In this document: positions 1-8,653 of the stretch, piece after piece
Layout: the number at the start of each line of letters is the position of its first letter
Numbering within the stretch: the first letter of the stretch is position 1
Assembly (NCBI RefSeq): GCF_002321025.1
Contig: NZ_DCLL01000032.1
Location: 1-64,000, forward strand
Direction: 5' to 3'
DNA from: Acinetobacter lwoffii
GTDB taxonomy: Bacteria; Pseudomonadota; Gammaproteobacteria; Pseudomonadales; Moraxellaceae
DNA: 64,000 nucleotides
The notes under the pieces: model-generated
Databases searched by the model: none
Told to the model about the DNA's origin: nothing
The model's input: the letters and a program-made list of their open reading frames with translations, nothing else
Program-made: the position numbers and the translations under genes

Positions 1-16
1 ACTGCTCCATCCCGCA
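1..16 (-). tRNA. tRNA-fMet (initiator), 5' end only, cut by window edge
   Basis: Read on the minus strand from base 16 to base 1, the sequence TGCGGGATGGAGCAGT matches the first 16 nucleotides of bacterial initiator tRNA: the acceptor strand, U8, and the start of the D arm with GGAGCAG. The rest lies outside the window. Position follows established synteny, since secG, tRNA-Leu(GAG), tRNA-fMet and rimP-nusA-infB are neighbours in many gammaproteobacteria. The first base is U where E. coli-type initiators have C1. The call rests on 16 bases plus synteny. Confidence 0.6.
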
Positions 17-70
17 TCAACAGAAGTTTTTTCAGCTGCATACACCAACTTAAATTTCTGGATTATAAGT

Positions 71-155
71 TGGTGCGGAAGGGGGGACTTGAACCCCCAC
101 GCCCGAAAGCACTACCACCTCAAGGTAGCGTGTCTACCAATTCCACCACCACCGC
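71..155 (-). tRNA. tRNA-Leu (anticodon GAG)
   Basis: An 85-nt class II tRNA with encoded CCA at the 3' end (complement of 71-73). The anticodon stem CTACC/GGTAG encloses the loop TTGAGGT, giving anticodon GAG for CUC and CUU codons. A long variable arm and the T arm GGGGG-TTCAAGT-CCCCC are present. The acceptor stem pairs except for an apparent U5.U68 mismatch and a G6.U67 wobble. It lies just downstream of secG and upstream of tRNA-fMet, so it is probably co-transcribed with tpiA-secG. An 8-nt inverted repeat (44-51 with 67-74) overlaps its CCA end and trailer. Confidence 0.95.
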
Positions 156-208
156 AGCTGTGACGCATTCTAGTCGTATCACTGAAAAAAAGAAAGGATT
201 AATTAAAA

Positions 209-538
209 CTATTCGGTCGTTTCTGGTGCAGTTGGTGAAGTTTCATTCGATTGTACAGGTGTGGTCGGCGCAGACTGAACCGATCCCAAACTATAGGCAT
301 TCGAGGTTTGTTGCTTGGCTAAAATCGCCAAAGTCAGACTGGTTACGAAAAACAGTGCAGTAAAAATTGCAGTCAAACGGGTCATGAAATTACCCGAACC
401 CGATGCTCCGAATACTGTCGCTGCACCACCGCCACCGAAAGAGGCACCAGCATCTGCACCTTTACCATGCTGAACCAAAATCAAGACAATCATCAAAACA
501 GCTAAGATAATATGTACTACCAGCACAAAAGTTTGCAT
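209..538 (-). CDS. secG: SecG, protein-export membrane subunit
   Basis: 109-residue SecG, the small non-essential subunit of the SecYEG translocon in the inner membrane. Two hydrophobic helices (about residues 3-23 and 52-72) flank the conserved cytoplasmic loop with VQHGKGADAGASFGGG and a glycine/alanine-rich stretch through FGASGSGNF. The C-terminal tail is Ser/Thr/Pro-rich and poorly conserved, as is usual in the family. The start is supported by AGGAG six bases upstream of ATG. It follows tpiA by 13 bp and precedes tRNA-Leu, the standard gammaproteobacterial order, so an operon is likely. Confidence 0.96.
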   Translation of the reverse strand: MQTFVLVVHIILAVLMIVLILVQHGKGADAGASFGGGGAATVFGASGSGNFMTRLTAIFTALFFVTSLTLAILAKQQTSNAYSLGSVQSAPTTPVQSNETSPTAPETTE

Positions 539-551
539 GCTGAACTCCTAA

Positions 552-1343
552 TTATTGTGTATTTGCAAATGCATGAGCAATTTTATGGAACGACTCAGCA
601 TTGAGTGATGCACCACCGACCAATGCCCCGTTGATATCTGGGCAGGCTGCTAACTCTACTGCATTTTCCGGCTTGACACTACCACCATATAAAATCGCCA
701 TCGTTGCGCCATAACCCGTAATCTGGCTTAAACCTTGACGGATTTGTGCATGCATGGCCTGTGCATCTTCAGGAGAAGCAGTTTTACCAGTTCCAATTGC
801 CCAGATCGGTTCATAGGCAATCACGATATTTTTCCATTGCTCAGCTTCAACCACAGCAGCAATATCACAAATCTGTTGTAGCACTACAGCTTCTGCCTGC
901 CCTGCTTCACGTTGTTCCAGGCTTTCACCAACGCAATAAATCACGGTCAAACCGGCACTTAAGGCATTCTTGATTTTCGCATTTAAAATATCAGCATTTT
1001 CCGCAAATATTTCACGGCGTTCAGAATGACCCACTAGTACATAGTGAATTTGACTATCGGCCAACAATTCAGCACTGACTTCACCAGTGTAGGGACCTGT
1101 TCCAGAAATACGTGAAACATCTTGTGCTACGGTATAAATCGGACGAACCGCAGATGACAGCTCTGCCTGAATCTGGCTTAAGGCAATGGCAATCGGTGCC
1201 ACACCTAAATGACATTGATCTTCGGCAATTGGCGCAGTTTCCAGCAAATTCTTAATACCACGCACCAAGCTCAATACATCTGCCTGCACCGGATTCATTT
1301 TCCAGTTACCTATCACCCAAGGGGTAATCGTCGAAACCGACAT
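552..1343 (-). CDS. tpiA: Triosephosphate isomerase
   Basis: 263-residue glycolytic and gluconeogenic enzyme interconverting dihydroxyacetone phosphate and glyceraldehyde 3-phosphate in the cytoplasm. Catalytic residues are visible: Lys in GNWKMN near the N terminus, His in VLVGHSERRE, and Glu in AYEPIWAIGTGKTA, which also carries the mobile loop 6. The phosphate-binding LYGGSVKPEN and the C-terminal GALVGGASL are intact. Length is slightly above the usual 250 or so. It is first in the tpiA-secG-tRNA unit. The 277-bp gap to pilB must hold divergent promoters for both. Confidence 0.98.
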   Translation of the reverse strand: MSVSTITPWVIGNWKMNPVQADVLSLVRGIKNLLETAPIAEDQCHLGVAPIAIALSQIQAELSSAVRPIYTVAQDVSRISGTGPYTGEVSAELLADSQIHYVLVGHSERREIFAENADILNAKIKNALSAGLTVIYCVGESLEQREAGQAEAVVLQQICDIAAVVEAEQWKNIVIAYEPIWAIGTGKTASPEDAQAMHAQIRQGLSQITGYGATMAILYGGSVKPENAVELAACPDINGALVGGASLNAESFHKIAHAFANTQ

Positions 1344-1620
1344 AATTAACCTATTTCATTTACATATTTTGAATTGGGCACATTCTACACGGAATTGGAA
1401 AATTAAAAGAATAGTTTTCTTATCACTCCTTCTCAGTTTAGACTATCCAAAATGGTTATTTTTTGTTATCACTTAAAAAAATGGGGACTTCTTCCAACCA
1501 GTTCATGCTTTTACTGGAGATGAGGAAGCTAGCAGCACTCTTGGCTATGGTATTTTTACGTAACAAACGTATAATTTTAGTATAGCAATTAAAAGAATTT
1601 GATGAGTAGGCATTTATAGC
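1344..1620. promoter_or_regulatory. Divergent tpiA / pilB intergenic region
   Basis: 277 bp with no supportable gene. On the plus strand TATAAT at 1570-1575 is a good -10 candidate for pilB, but no strong -35 stands at 16-18 bp (the best is TGGTAT at 16 bp). AGTAGG about 10 bp before the pilB ATG is a weak ribosome-binding site. I found no clear operator. Confidence 0.35.
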
Positions 1621-3330
1621 ATGACAGCATTACAGGGGTCGCCAAGATTTACCGGATTTATTCGTCGTTTGGTCGAGGAAGGCGTCATCTCGGCTGAAGA
1701 TATGCGCAGTGCATTAGCGCATGCCAAACAAGAAAAAATCGATATTGTGGCTGAGTTAATTAACCAGCAGCAACTTTCTCCAACCGTCATTGCTGAAACG
1801 ATTTCAGTCGAATTTGGCGAACCGCTGTTTGATATCAGTGCCTATGATCCTGCTCAAATTCTTCGGGATGCGATTGATGAAAAGCTGATTACCAAGCATC
1901 GCATTCTGCCGATTTTTAGAAATTCCAGTATTTTATATGTTGCGACCAGTAACCCGACCAATATCGAAGCGATTGATGCAGTCCGCTTTTCCACCAAACT
2001 CAATATTGAAACCATTATTGTTGAACACAATAAACTTGAAAAACTGATCGAGCAGAATTTTACCGAAGAAAGTACCTTTGAATTCGATGAAGACTTTGAT
2101 CTGGATGTTGATGTCGAATCTGCTGATCCGAATAAAGAAGAGGATGACAGTAACAAGGGTGAAGAAGCACCGATTGTCAAATATATTAATAAATTACTAA
2201 TTGATGCGATCCGTATGGGGGCTTCAGACTTACATTTTGAACCTTATGAAAAAATCTATCGGGTACGTTACCGGGTAGATGGGGTATTACGCCAGATTGC
2301 AACACCACCACTACAGCTGGCAAATCGCTTGTCTTCGCGTCTTAAAGTCATGTCGCAAATGGACATTTCTGAAAAACGGGTACCGCAAGATGGTCGTATT
2401 AAATTAAAACTTTCTAAAAATAAAGCCATTGATTTCCGTGTCAACTCTCTCCCTACCCTGTTTGGTGAGAAGCTGGTACTGCGAATTCTGGATCCCTCCA
2501 GCGCGATGTTGGGAATTGATGCACTAGGTTATGAACCGGAACAAAAAGACCTTTTTATGCAAGCGCTGGACAAACCGCAAGGCATGCTCCTGATCACTGG
2601 TCCAACAGGTTCCGGTAAAACCGTTTCACTGTATACCGGTCTGAATATCCTCAATCGTGAAGATACCAATATTTCGACAGCGGAAGATCCGGTCGAGATT
2701 AACTTACAAGGCATTAATCAAGTCAACGTCAACAATAAAGTTGGTCTTACCTTCTCTGCCGCACTGAAGTCCTTCTTACGTCAAGACCCGGACATCGTAA
2801 TGGTCGGTGAGATCCGGGATCTGGAAACTGCCGAGATTGCGATTAAAGCGGCGCAGACCGGTCATATGGTGATGTCGACCTTGCATACCAATAGTGCGCC
2901 TGAGACCTTGACCCGTTTACGAAACATGGGGGTGCCCTCTTTCAATATTGCCACTTCAGTAAACCTGGTCATTGCACAACGGTTGGCGCGTCGTTTGTGT
3001 TCACAATGCAAGAAACCTGCAGATATTCCGCAACAAAGCTTACTGGAGATGGGCTTTACCGAAACCGACTTGCAGCAACCTGAGTTCCAAATTTATGAAC
3101 CGGTGGGCTGCAATGAATGTCGTGAAGGCTATAAGGGTCGTGTAGGTATTTATGAAGTTATGAAAGTAACACCCGAAATTTCCAGAATTATTATGGAGGA
3201 CGGCAATGCACTTGAAATTGCAGATGCTTCCGCACGTGCAGGTTTTAACAATTTACGCCGGTCAGGTTTAATCAAGGTGATGCAGGGGGTGACTTCTTTA
3301 CAGGAAGTCAATCGTGTCACCAGCGAATGA
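1621..3330 (+). CDS. pilB: PilB, type IV pilus assembly (extension) ATPase
   Basis: 569-residue cytoplasmic hexameric ATPase that powers pilin polymerisation, homologous to GspE. An N-terminal MshEN-type domain (about 20-140) is followed by a strongly acidic linker (about 140-180), then the ATPase. Walker A GPTGSGKT is at 327-334; an Asp box and Walker B with DPDIVMVGEIRD lie near 389-400. A four-cysteine zinc site is formed by CSQC (about 460) and CNEC (about 497). Length is typical. It heads pilB-pilC-pilD-coaE, with 31 bp to pilC. The N-terminal domain is where some homologues bind c-di-GMP; binding here is not shown. Confidence 0.97.
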   Translation: MTALQGSPRFTGFIRRLVEEGVISAEDMRSALAHAKQEKIDIVAELINQQQLSPTVIAETISVEFGEPLFDISAYDPAQILRDAIDEKLITKHRILPIFRNSSILYVATSNPTNIEAIDAVRFSTKLNIETIIVEHNKLEKLIEQNFTEESTFEFDEDFDLDVDVESADPNKEEDDSNKGEEAPIVKYINKLLIDAIRMGASDLHFEPYEKIYRVRYRVDGVLRQIATPPLQLANRLSSRLKVMSQMDISEKRVPQDGRIKLKLSKNKAIDFRVNSLPTLFGEKLVLRILDPSSAMLGIDALGYEPEQKDLFMQALDKPQGMLLITGPTGSGKTVSLYTGLNILNREDTNISTAEDPVEINLQGINQVNVNNKVGLTFSAALKSFLRQDPDIVMVGEIRDLETAEIAIKAAQTGHMVMSTLHTNSAPETLTRLRNMGVPSFNIATSVNLVIAQRLARRLCSQCKKPADIPQQSLLEMGFTETDLQQPEFQIYEPVGCNECREGYKGRVGIYEVMKVTPEISRIIMEDGNALEIADASARAGFNNLRRSGLIKVMQGVTSLQEVNRVTSE

Positions 3331-3361
3331 TCGGGCGCTGATCTAAAATAAGGATAAAGGT

Positions 3362-4591
3362 ATGGCAGCAGTAAAGAAAGGCCAGATGATGCCGATCTTC
3401 AGCTATGAAGGAATTGATCGTAAAGGGGCAAAGATCAAGGGGGAATTGCCAGCAAAAAATATGGCTCTGGCCAAGGTCACCCTTCGGAAACAAGGCATCA
3501 GCATCAAGACCATTCGGGAAAAGAAAAAAAATATCCTTGAAGGCTTGATGAAGAAAAAAGTCTCAACACTGGATATTACAATTTTTACCCGACAGTTGGC
3601 GACCATGATGAAAGCCGGGGTACCACTGGTACAAGGCTTTGAAATTGTCGCAGAAGGTCTGGAAAATCCGGCGATGCGTGAAGTTGTACTAGGAATTAAA
3701 GGTGAGGTTGAAGGCGGTAATACTTTTGCCGGAGCACTGCGCAAATATCCACAATATTTCGACAACCTATTCTGTTCACTGGTCGAATCTGGTGAACAAT
3801 CTGGTGCTTTAGAAACCATGCTAGATCGCGTTGCGATTTACAAAGAAAAAAGCGAACTACTCAAGCAAAAAATCAAAAAAGCCATGAAATATCCTGCTGC
3901 GGTGGTTGTAGTCGCCCTAATTGTTACCATCATTCTGATGGTCAAAGTGGTCCCGGTTTTCCAGGATTTATTCTCTTCATTTGGTGCGGACTTACCGGCT
4001 TTTACCAAAATGGTGGTCAATATGTCGGAATGGATGCAAAAGTATTGGTTCCTGCTGATTATCGCCATTGGGGCCGTGATTACCGCTTTTCTTGAAGCGA
4101 AAAAACGCAGCAAGAAATTCCGCGATTTTCTGGATAAGGCCGCACTCAAAGCCCCGATTTTTGGTGACCTGGTGTATAAAGCGATTATTGCACGTTATAG
4201 CCGCACTTTGGCCACGACTTTCGCAGCTGGTGTTCCCTTGATTGATGCACTGGAATCCACTGCCGGCGCTACCAATAACGTCGTGTATGAAGATGCCGTG
4301 ATGAAAATCCGTGAAGATGTCGCCACAGGTCAACAACTACAGTTTGCCATGCGCGTGACCAACAAATTCCCATCCATGGCAGTACAAATGGTCGCGATTG
4401 GTGAAGAATCTGGTGCACTAGATGCCATGCTAGACAAAGTAGCCACACATTATGAAAATGAAGTCGACAATGCAGTTGACGGCTTAACCTCGATGATGGA
4501 ACCGCTCATTATGGCTGTTCTCGGTGTGCTTGTCGGTGGTCTGGTGATTGCCATGTACCTTCCAATTTTCCAAATGGGTTCTGTGGTTTAA
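3362..4591 (+). CDS. pilC: PilC, type IV pilus inner-membrane platform protein
   Basis: 409-residue polytopic inner-membrane protein that couples the PilB and PilT motors to the growing pilus. Two T2SSF repeats are visible (about 70-195 and 275-400), each with a family signature (TRQLATMMKAGVPLVQGFE and SRTLATTFAAGVPLIDALE). Membrane helices lie near residues 175-200, 225-245 and 380-405. The start is preceded by AAGG, and a second in-frame Met at residue 9 is possible. The stop codon overlaps the pilD ATG by one base (TAATG), suggesting translational coupling. Confidence 0.97.
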   Translation: MAAVKKGQMMPIFSYEGIDRKGAKIKGELPAKNMALAKVTLRKQGISIKTIREKKKNILEGLMKKKVSTLDITIFTRQLATMMKAGVPLVQGFEIVAEGLENPAMREVVLGIKGEVEGGNTFAGALRKYPQYFDNLFCSLVESGEQSGALETMLDRVAIYKEKSELLKQKIKKAMKYPAAVVVVALIVTIILMVKVVPVFQDLFSSFGADLPAFTKMVVNMSEWMQKYWFLLIIAIGAVITAFLEAKKRSKKFRDFLDKAALKAPIFGDLVYKAIIARYSRTLATTFAAGVPLIDALESTAGATNNVVYEDAVMKIREDVATGQQLQFAMRVTNKFPSMAVQMVAIGEESGALDAMLDKVATHYENEVDNAVDGLTSMMEPLIMAVLGVLVGGLVIAMYLPIFQMGSVV

Positions 4592-5451
4592 TGCACGATT
4601 TTCTTCAATATTTTATTCAAAACCCAACGGCGTTGTATATCGCAGTTGGGCTTTTTAGTTTATGTATCGGCAGCTTTCTGAATGTCGTGATTTACCGCAC
4701 TCCCAAGATGATGGAACAGGAATGGCGTACTGATTGCCAGATGTTCCTGCATCCGGAACAGCCGGTGATTGATGAAACTAAGTTAAGTTTAAGCAAACCC
4801 GCTTCAGCTTGCCCCAAGTGTCATCAGCCAATCCGCTGGTACCAGAATATTCCCGTCATTAGCTGGCTGGTCCTGCGCGGAAAATGTAGCAACTGCCAGA
4901 ATCCGATCAGCATCCGTTATCCTTTGGTTGAAATTCTGACGGCAGTTTGTGCACTCCTTGTCGTAGCAGTATTTGGCCCTACCCTACAAATGCTGTTTGG
5001 CCTGATCCTGACTTATGTGCTGATCGCACTCACTTTTATTGATTTTGACACCCAGTTATTGCCTGACCGTTATACTTTACCCTTGGCCGCGCTAGGTTTG
5101 GGGGTAAATAGTTATGCACTTTATACCTTACCCGGTGCTGCCATCTGGGGCTATATTATTGGTTTCCTGTGTCTGTGGGTGGTGTATTATGCATTTAAAA
5201 TCGTTACCGGCAAGGAAGGTATGGGCTATGGCGATTTTAAATTGCTTGCCGCCCTGGGTGCCTGGATGGGGCCTTTATTACTGCCTTTAATTGTGCTGCT
5301 GTCTTCTCTGGTTGGTGCGATTATCGGGATTATCCTACTGAAAGTCCGCAAGGAAAATCAGCCTTTTGCCTTTGGTCCCTATATCGCGATTGCCGGCTGG
5401 ATTGCTTTTTTGTGGGGCGAGCAGATTATGAAAGTGTATTTAGGTCAATAA
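4591..5451 (+). CDS. pilD: PilD, prepilin leader peptidase / N-methyltransferase
   Basis: 286-residue bifunctional inner-membrane aspartic protease and methylase. It removes the leader of type IV prepilins and type II pseudopilins and methylates the new N terminus. The cytoplasmic loop holds two zinc-type pairs, CPKC and CSNC (about residues 73-100). The two catalytic aspartates sit in the DFDTQLLPD region and in GMGYGDFKLL. About eight membrane helices are apparent. It starts inside the pilC stop codon and ends one base before the coaE GTG, so the four genes form one tight transcription unit. Confidence 0.97.
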   Translation: MHDFLQYFIQNPTALYIAVGLFSLCIGSFLNVVIYRTPKMMEQEWRTDCQMFLHPEQPVIDETKLSLSKPASACPKCHQPIRWYQNIPVISWLVLRGKCSNCQNPISIRYPLVEILTAVCALLVVAVFGPTLQMLFGLILTYVLIALTFIDFDTQLLPDRYTLPLAALGLGVNSYALYTLPGAAIWGYIIGFLCLWVVYYAFKIVTGKEGMGYGDFKLLAALGAWMGPLLLPLIVLLSSLVGAIIGIILLKVRKENQPFAFGPYIAIAGWIAFLWGEQIMKVYLGQ

Positions 5452-5452
5452 A

Positions 5453-6052
5453 GTGAAATTTATACTCGGATTAACCGGCGGGATTGGCAGTGGCAAGTCT
5501 GCTGCCAGTCAGTGGTTTGAAGCACAAGGGATCACGGTAGTCGATGCCGATGTGGTAGCGCGTGAAGTGGTCGAAATTGGGCAGCCTGCACTTACCCAGA
5601 TCCAGCAGGCTTTTGGCGATTGGGTACTGCTTGCCGATGGCTCACTGAATCGTCGTGCCTTGCGTGAATATATCTTCCAGTCTCCTGAAGCACGCAAGAC
5701 CCTGGAAAGTATTACCCATCCGGCAATTCGCACTTCCATTATCCAGCAACTACATGCTGCGCAAAGTCCCTATGCCATTCTGGTTTCACCACTTTTATTT
5801 GAAACCAATCAGCACGAACTCACTCAGCATACCTTACTGATTGATGCCACCATCGAACTGCAAATTGAGCGGGCCTCACAACGTGATGGCCAGAATATCG
5901 AACAAATTCGCAATATCATTGCCGCCCAAATGTCCCGCGAACAAAAGCAGACCATGGCCGATGATATTGTCCTAAATGATGGTCATCTGGATCATCTCTA
6001 TGCTCATCTCAGACCATTACATCAAAAATATTTAAACATGGCAGCCAGCTGA
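5453..6052 (+). CDS. coaE: Dephospho-CoA kinase
   Basis: 199-residue kinase for the last step of coenzyme A synthesis, phosphorylating the 3' hydroxyl of dephospho-CoA. The P-loop GLTGGIGSGKS is at residues 6-16, followed by DADVVARE, a lid-region SQRDGQ and the terminal ADDIVLNDG motif. Length fits the family. It starts with GTG one base after the pilD stop; pilD-coaE linkage is widespread in gammaproteobacteria. Transcription should end at the hairpin at 6056-6090. Confidence 0.96.
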   Translation: MKFILGLTGGIGSGKSAASQWFEAQGITVVDADVVAREVVEIGQPALTQIQQAFGDWVLLADGSLNRRALREYIFQSPEARKTLESITHPAIRTSIIQQLHAAQSPYAILVSPLLFETNQHELTQHTLLIDATIELQIERASQRDGQNIEQIRNIIAAQMSREQKQTMADDIVLNDGHLDHLYAHLRPLHQKYLNMAAS

Positions 6053-6055
6053 AGC

Positions 6056-6090
6056 ATAAAAAAAGCAGTCTGATTAAGACTGCTTTTTTT
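6056..6090. terminator. Bidirectional terminator between coaE and DMT permease gene
   Basis: Stem AGCAGTCT (6064-6071) pairs with AGACTGCT (6077-6084), loop GATTA, with an A-run before and a T-run after, so it can serve both converging genes. The stop codon of the minus-strand gene lies in the loop. Confidence 0.85.
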
Positions 6091-7000
6091 GTTCTGCTAA
6101 TTTTCGGCTCAGACTGTCCTGATGCTGTAACCAGCGCCACGGCTGTAAGGCCCCGACGGCCATACCCATCAGGCCACACACCATGGCCAGACTTAAAGTT
6201 TCATTTAATAAAGGTACAGCCAGAATTGCCGCAATAAAAGGTGCAAGATTGGTAATACTGCCTGCCTTAAATGCACCAAGACGCTTGATGGCTTCTACAT
6301 AGCTTAAAGTAGCAATAATCACCACAAATATGCCGTGAAAAATGGTCTGAAACAGTAAATGCTTGGGTTCAGGCACACTCAAATTTTTCGGTAAAAATAG
6401 CAGATAAATCGGCACATATATCACTGCCGACCAGATCGCGACACCACACATTGCCTGCCATGCAGTTAGCTGATATTTACGCAATAAAACAGTAAAAATC
6501 GCCCAAAGTATGGCACTGATAAAAAACAGCCCGTCCCCTGCCCCAAAGGCTACACCAGTTTCCCGATACATCAGCATACTCATGAGACATAGTACGACGA
6601 TCATAATGATCAGGCTGGCCCAGGTATGTTTATCAAAAGCCTGCCCCATCAGAAAAAAAGCCATGATCGCGGTACAGATCGGAATACAGCCATTCAAGAA
6701 AATTGCAGCATGGGCGGTAGGTGCGTAGTGAAAAGCACTATAGGCAAACAGGCAATAAATCACCCCGCCAATCATAGCTAAAATAAAAGGCTCTTTTTTC
6801 AGTAAAAAAGCGGCCTCTTTACGATAAAGCAAGATCGGCATCAGAATCAGGAAGGCCAAAGAAAAACGCAAGGCCACAATATCCCAAGCACTGATCTGCC
6901 ACAGCGCATTCAGGCGGGCTGTTAAAGTAAAACCGCCCCAGATGCACATGGTAACAACTAAAAAAACATAGCCTTGGGTACGGTCTGACAATGCCATCAT
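6074..7000 (-). CDS. EamA/DMT-superfamily permease
   Basis: About 308-residue inner-membrane transporter of the drug/metabolite (EamA) superfamily. Roughly ten hydrophobic helices form two repeated EamA halves (about 14-145 and 155-290). The N-terminal repeat has the typical WGGFTLTARL, and the second half has a loop with GAFKAGSITNLAPFIAAILAV-like features. Substrate cannot be told from sequence. The start is uncertain: TTG at 7003, ATG at 7000 and ATG at 6997 are consecutive and none has a clear Shine-Dalgarno. It starts right at the rlmB stop codon, so the two are probably co-transcribed. Confidence 0.85.
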   Translation of the reverse strand: MMALSDRTQGYVFLVVTMCIWGGFTLTARLNALWQISAWDIVALRFSLAFLILMPILLYRKEAAFLLKKEPFILAMIGGVIYCLFAYSAFHYAPTAHAAIFLNGCIPICTAIMAFFLMGQAFDKHTWASLIIMIVVLCLMSMLMYRETGVAFGAGDGLFFISAILWAIFTVLLRKYQLTAWQAMCGVAIWSAVIYVPIYLLFLPKNLSVPEPKHLLFQTIFHGIFVVIIATLSYVEAIKRLGAFKAGSITNLAPFIAAILAVPLLNETLSLAMVCGLMGMAVGALQPWRWLQHQDSLSRKLAEQKKQS

Positions 7001-7003
7001 CAA

Positions 7004-7753
7004 TTAAAGGTTACGTTGACGGCAGGCTTCATACAGCGCCATGCCTGTAGCCACACTGACATTCAGACTTTGCAGATTACCTGCCATCGGAATATACACG
7101 GTCTGATCACATTGGCTTTGCGTAATTGGACGTAGGCCAGTATCTTCCGCACCCATCACGATACAGACGCCAGTACCGGTAAAATCAAAATTTTGAATCG
7201 GCAGCGCTTTTTCATCCAGCATAGTTCCGACAACACGAACATTAAAATCTTCTTTGATTTGACCCAAAGTACGCGCCAGATTGGTGACCTGAATGAATTT
7301 GACTTTGTCCGCACCACCTGCAGCCACTTTACGTGCAGTCGGGGTTAACGTTGCAGAACGATCACGTGGCGCAATCACTGCCTCAACGCCCATTGCAGCG
7401 GCTGTACGGATACAGGCACCGAGATTATGCGGATCGGTAATATGATCGAGGGCCAATAACAACGCTTGAGGATTCGCACTCAACAAGGATTCAAGATCTT
7501 TTTCATTCAGGGTTGGATGAGCACGAACTGCGGCTACGACCCCCTGATGAAACGGTTGCCCGGCCAGTTTCTCCAGTTTGTCACGGCTGGCTTGCTGCAC
7601 ACTGATCCCAAATGGTTCAGCCAGTTCCAGTACACGCTTTAAACGCTGATCATCGCGTCCTTTGAGAGTGAATAATATCAAGACACGTTCAGGCTCAAGC
7701 TCTAACAATGACTCCACTGAATGTACGCCATAAAAATATTCAGGTTTTGCCAT
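7004..7753 (-). CDS. rlmB: 23S rRNA (guanosine-2251-2'-O)-methyltransferase RlmB
   Basis: 249-residue SPOUT-family enzyme that 2'-O-methylates G2251 in the peptidyl-transferase P loop of 23S rRNA. An N-terminal substrate-binding domain (FYGVHSVESLLE to about residue 75) precedes the knotted catalytic domain. Motif 1 is DHITDPHNLGACIRTAAA, motif 2 is VMGAEDTGLRP, and motif 3 is IPMAGNLQSLNVSVATG with the conserved NLQSLNVSVA. Length matches E. coli RlmB. Confidence 0.95.
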   Translation of the reverse strand: MAKPEYFYGVHSVESLLELEPERVLILFTLKGRDDQRLKRVLELAEPFGISVQQASRDKLEKLAGQPFHQGVVAAVRAHPTLNEKDLESLLSANPQALLLALDHITDPHNLGACIRTAAAMGVEAVIAPRDRSATLTPTARKVAAGGADKVKFIQVTNLARTLGQIKEDFNVRVVGTMLDEKALPIQNFDFTGTGVCIVMGAEDTGLRPITQSQCDQTVYIPMAGNLQSLNVSVATGMALYEACRQRNL

Positions 7754-7787
7754 GAACGACCTCTAGATTAGTTATATACAAAAGAAA

Positions 7788-7818
7788 AATCCCGTAAAGC
7801 TGACTTCACAGGATTTCT
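7788..7818 (-). terminator. Terminator of ppnP
   Basis: On the minus strand an imperfect hairpin with outer arms AAATCC/GGATTT and inner GTGAAG/CTTTAC-type pairing is followed by a T-run. It lies about 70 bp downstream of the ppnP stop. Confidence 0.6.
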
Positions 7819-7887
7819 ATAGCTGATTAGTTTAACCGATTCGCACTGAAATTTCTTGCCCGGTTTACACTGATCTTGAATCTGGAC

Positions 7888-8211
7888 TTAACCTTCAAAA
7901 TGGCAGACATAGTCCAGCACATCATCGGTTTCGATTTTAAAACGGCTATTGCCCGGCACATAGAAAGACTGCCCCGCACGGAACAGCTCACTTTCTTCGC
8001 TATCGCCAATCTGAACACGGCATTCACCTGAAACAATTTCCATACGCTCAGGAACATGTGTTTCAAAGGTCAAGGCATTTTCTGATGGCAGAATGACACC
8101 CAAAGTTTTTTTGGTCCCGTCTTCAAATTGTACAATGTGGCTAATACACAACCCGCCGAAATATACATTAGATTTTTTAAGTACAGATACATGATCAAAC
8201 TGAGCTGACAT
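7888..8211 (-). CDS. ppnP: Pyrimidine/purine nucleoside phosphorylase PpnP (DUF1255)
   Basis: 107 residues forming a single cupin-like beta-barrel domain of the PpnP/YaiE family. The E. coli protein cleaves several nucleosides phosphorolytically to base and ribose 1-phosphate. Family landmarks are NVYFGGLCISHIV, LGVILPSE, MEIVSGECRVQI and FYVPGNSRFKIE with the terminal DYVCHF. A good Shine-Dalgarno (GGAG, 7 bp spacing) supports this start. It is a single-gene unit, divergent from recN. Confidence 0.93.
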   Translation of the reverse strand: MSAQFDHVSVLKKSNVYFGGLCISHIVQFEDGTKKTLGVILPSENALTFETHVPERMEIVSGECRVQIGDSEESELFRAGQSFYVPGNSRFKIETDDVLDYVCHFEG

Positions 8212-8653
8212 GCGATTTCTCCAGATAAAGCATTTTGTAATATTTTGATTGCTGTAGTTTAAATGTGCACCCTCAACTAATCAATCGAAGTTTGTCGGCG
8301 TCGATCAAATATTCTGTATCACCTGAACCCCTTCTATTTACAGCATGTTTTGGCCTGTATTTTGCTGATAGATAAACTTAAGTTTCGATCTGCACGCGCT
8401 CTTTTAAAAACAGGCTCAATTGAATCTTTAATTTAAAGATTGGGGATGTCAAAAATATGAAAATCAGCAGTGCATTAACGGACTTCTGAGTCAGCTTCTT
8501 GCGAAAATACAGTGAAATAAGCATATATAAATCGCTAAAATTTAAGATAGAATGAAATTGATTCGTCCTGATTTATAATAATCACAGCCATGTTGCGACC
8601 CCAATCCGACATCAGGCTATTTCAATCAAACTTTTCGCAGCCCGGATGCGTTT
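8212..8653. promoter_or_regulatory. 442-bp gap between ppnP and recN
   Basis: No credible gene is seen. It holds a near-perfect palindrome: AATCTTTAA (8423-8431), one centre base, TTAAAGATT (8433-8441). TATAAT at 8574-8579 is a possible recN -10 without a convincing -35. TTGCGA near 8500 followed by CATATA/TATATA 17-19 bp later is an alternative. The recN ATG has no strong Shine-Dalgarno. An SOS operator of the E. coli LexA type was looked for and not found, consistent with Acinetobacter lacking LexA. Confidence 0.35.

Noticed and set aside
7827..8066. Minus-strand open frame overlapping ppnP
   Set aside because: It is out of frame with the well-supported PpnP gene, has no family motif or ribosome-binding site, and runs into ppnP's own sequence, so it is a shadow frame.
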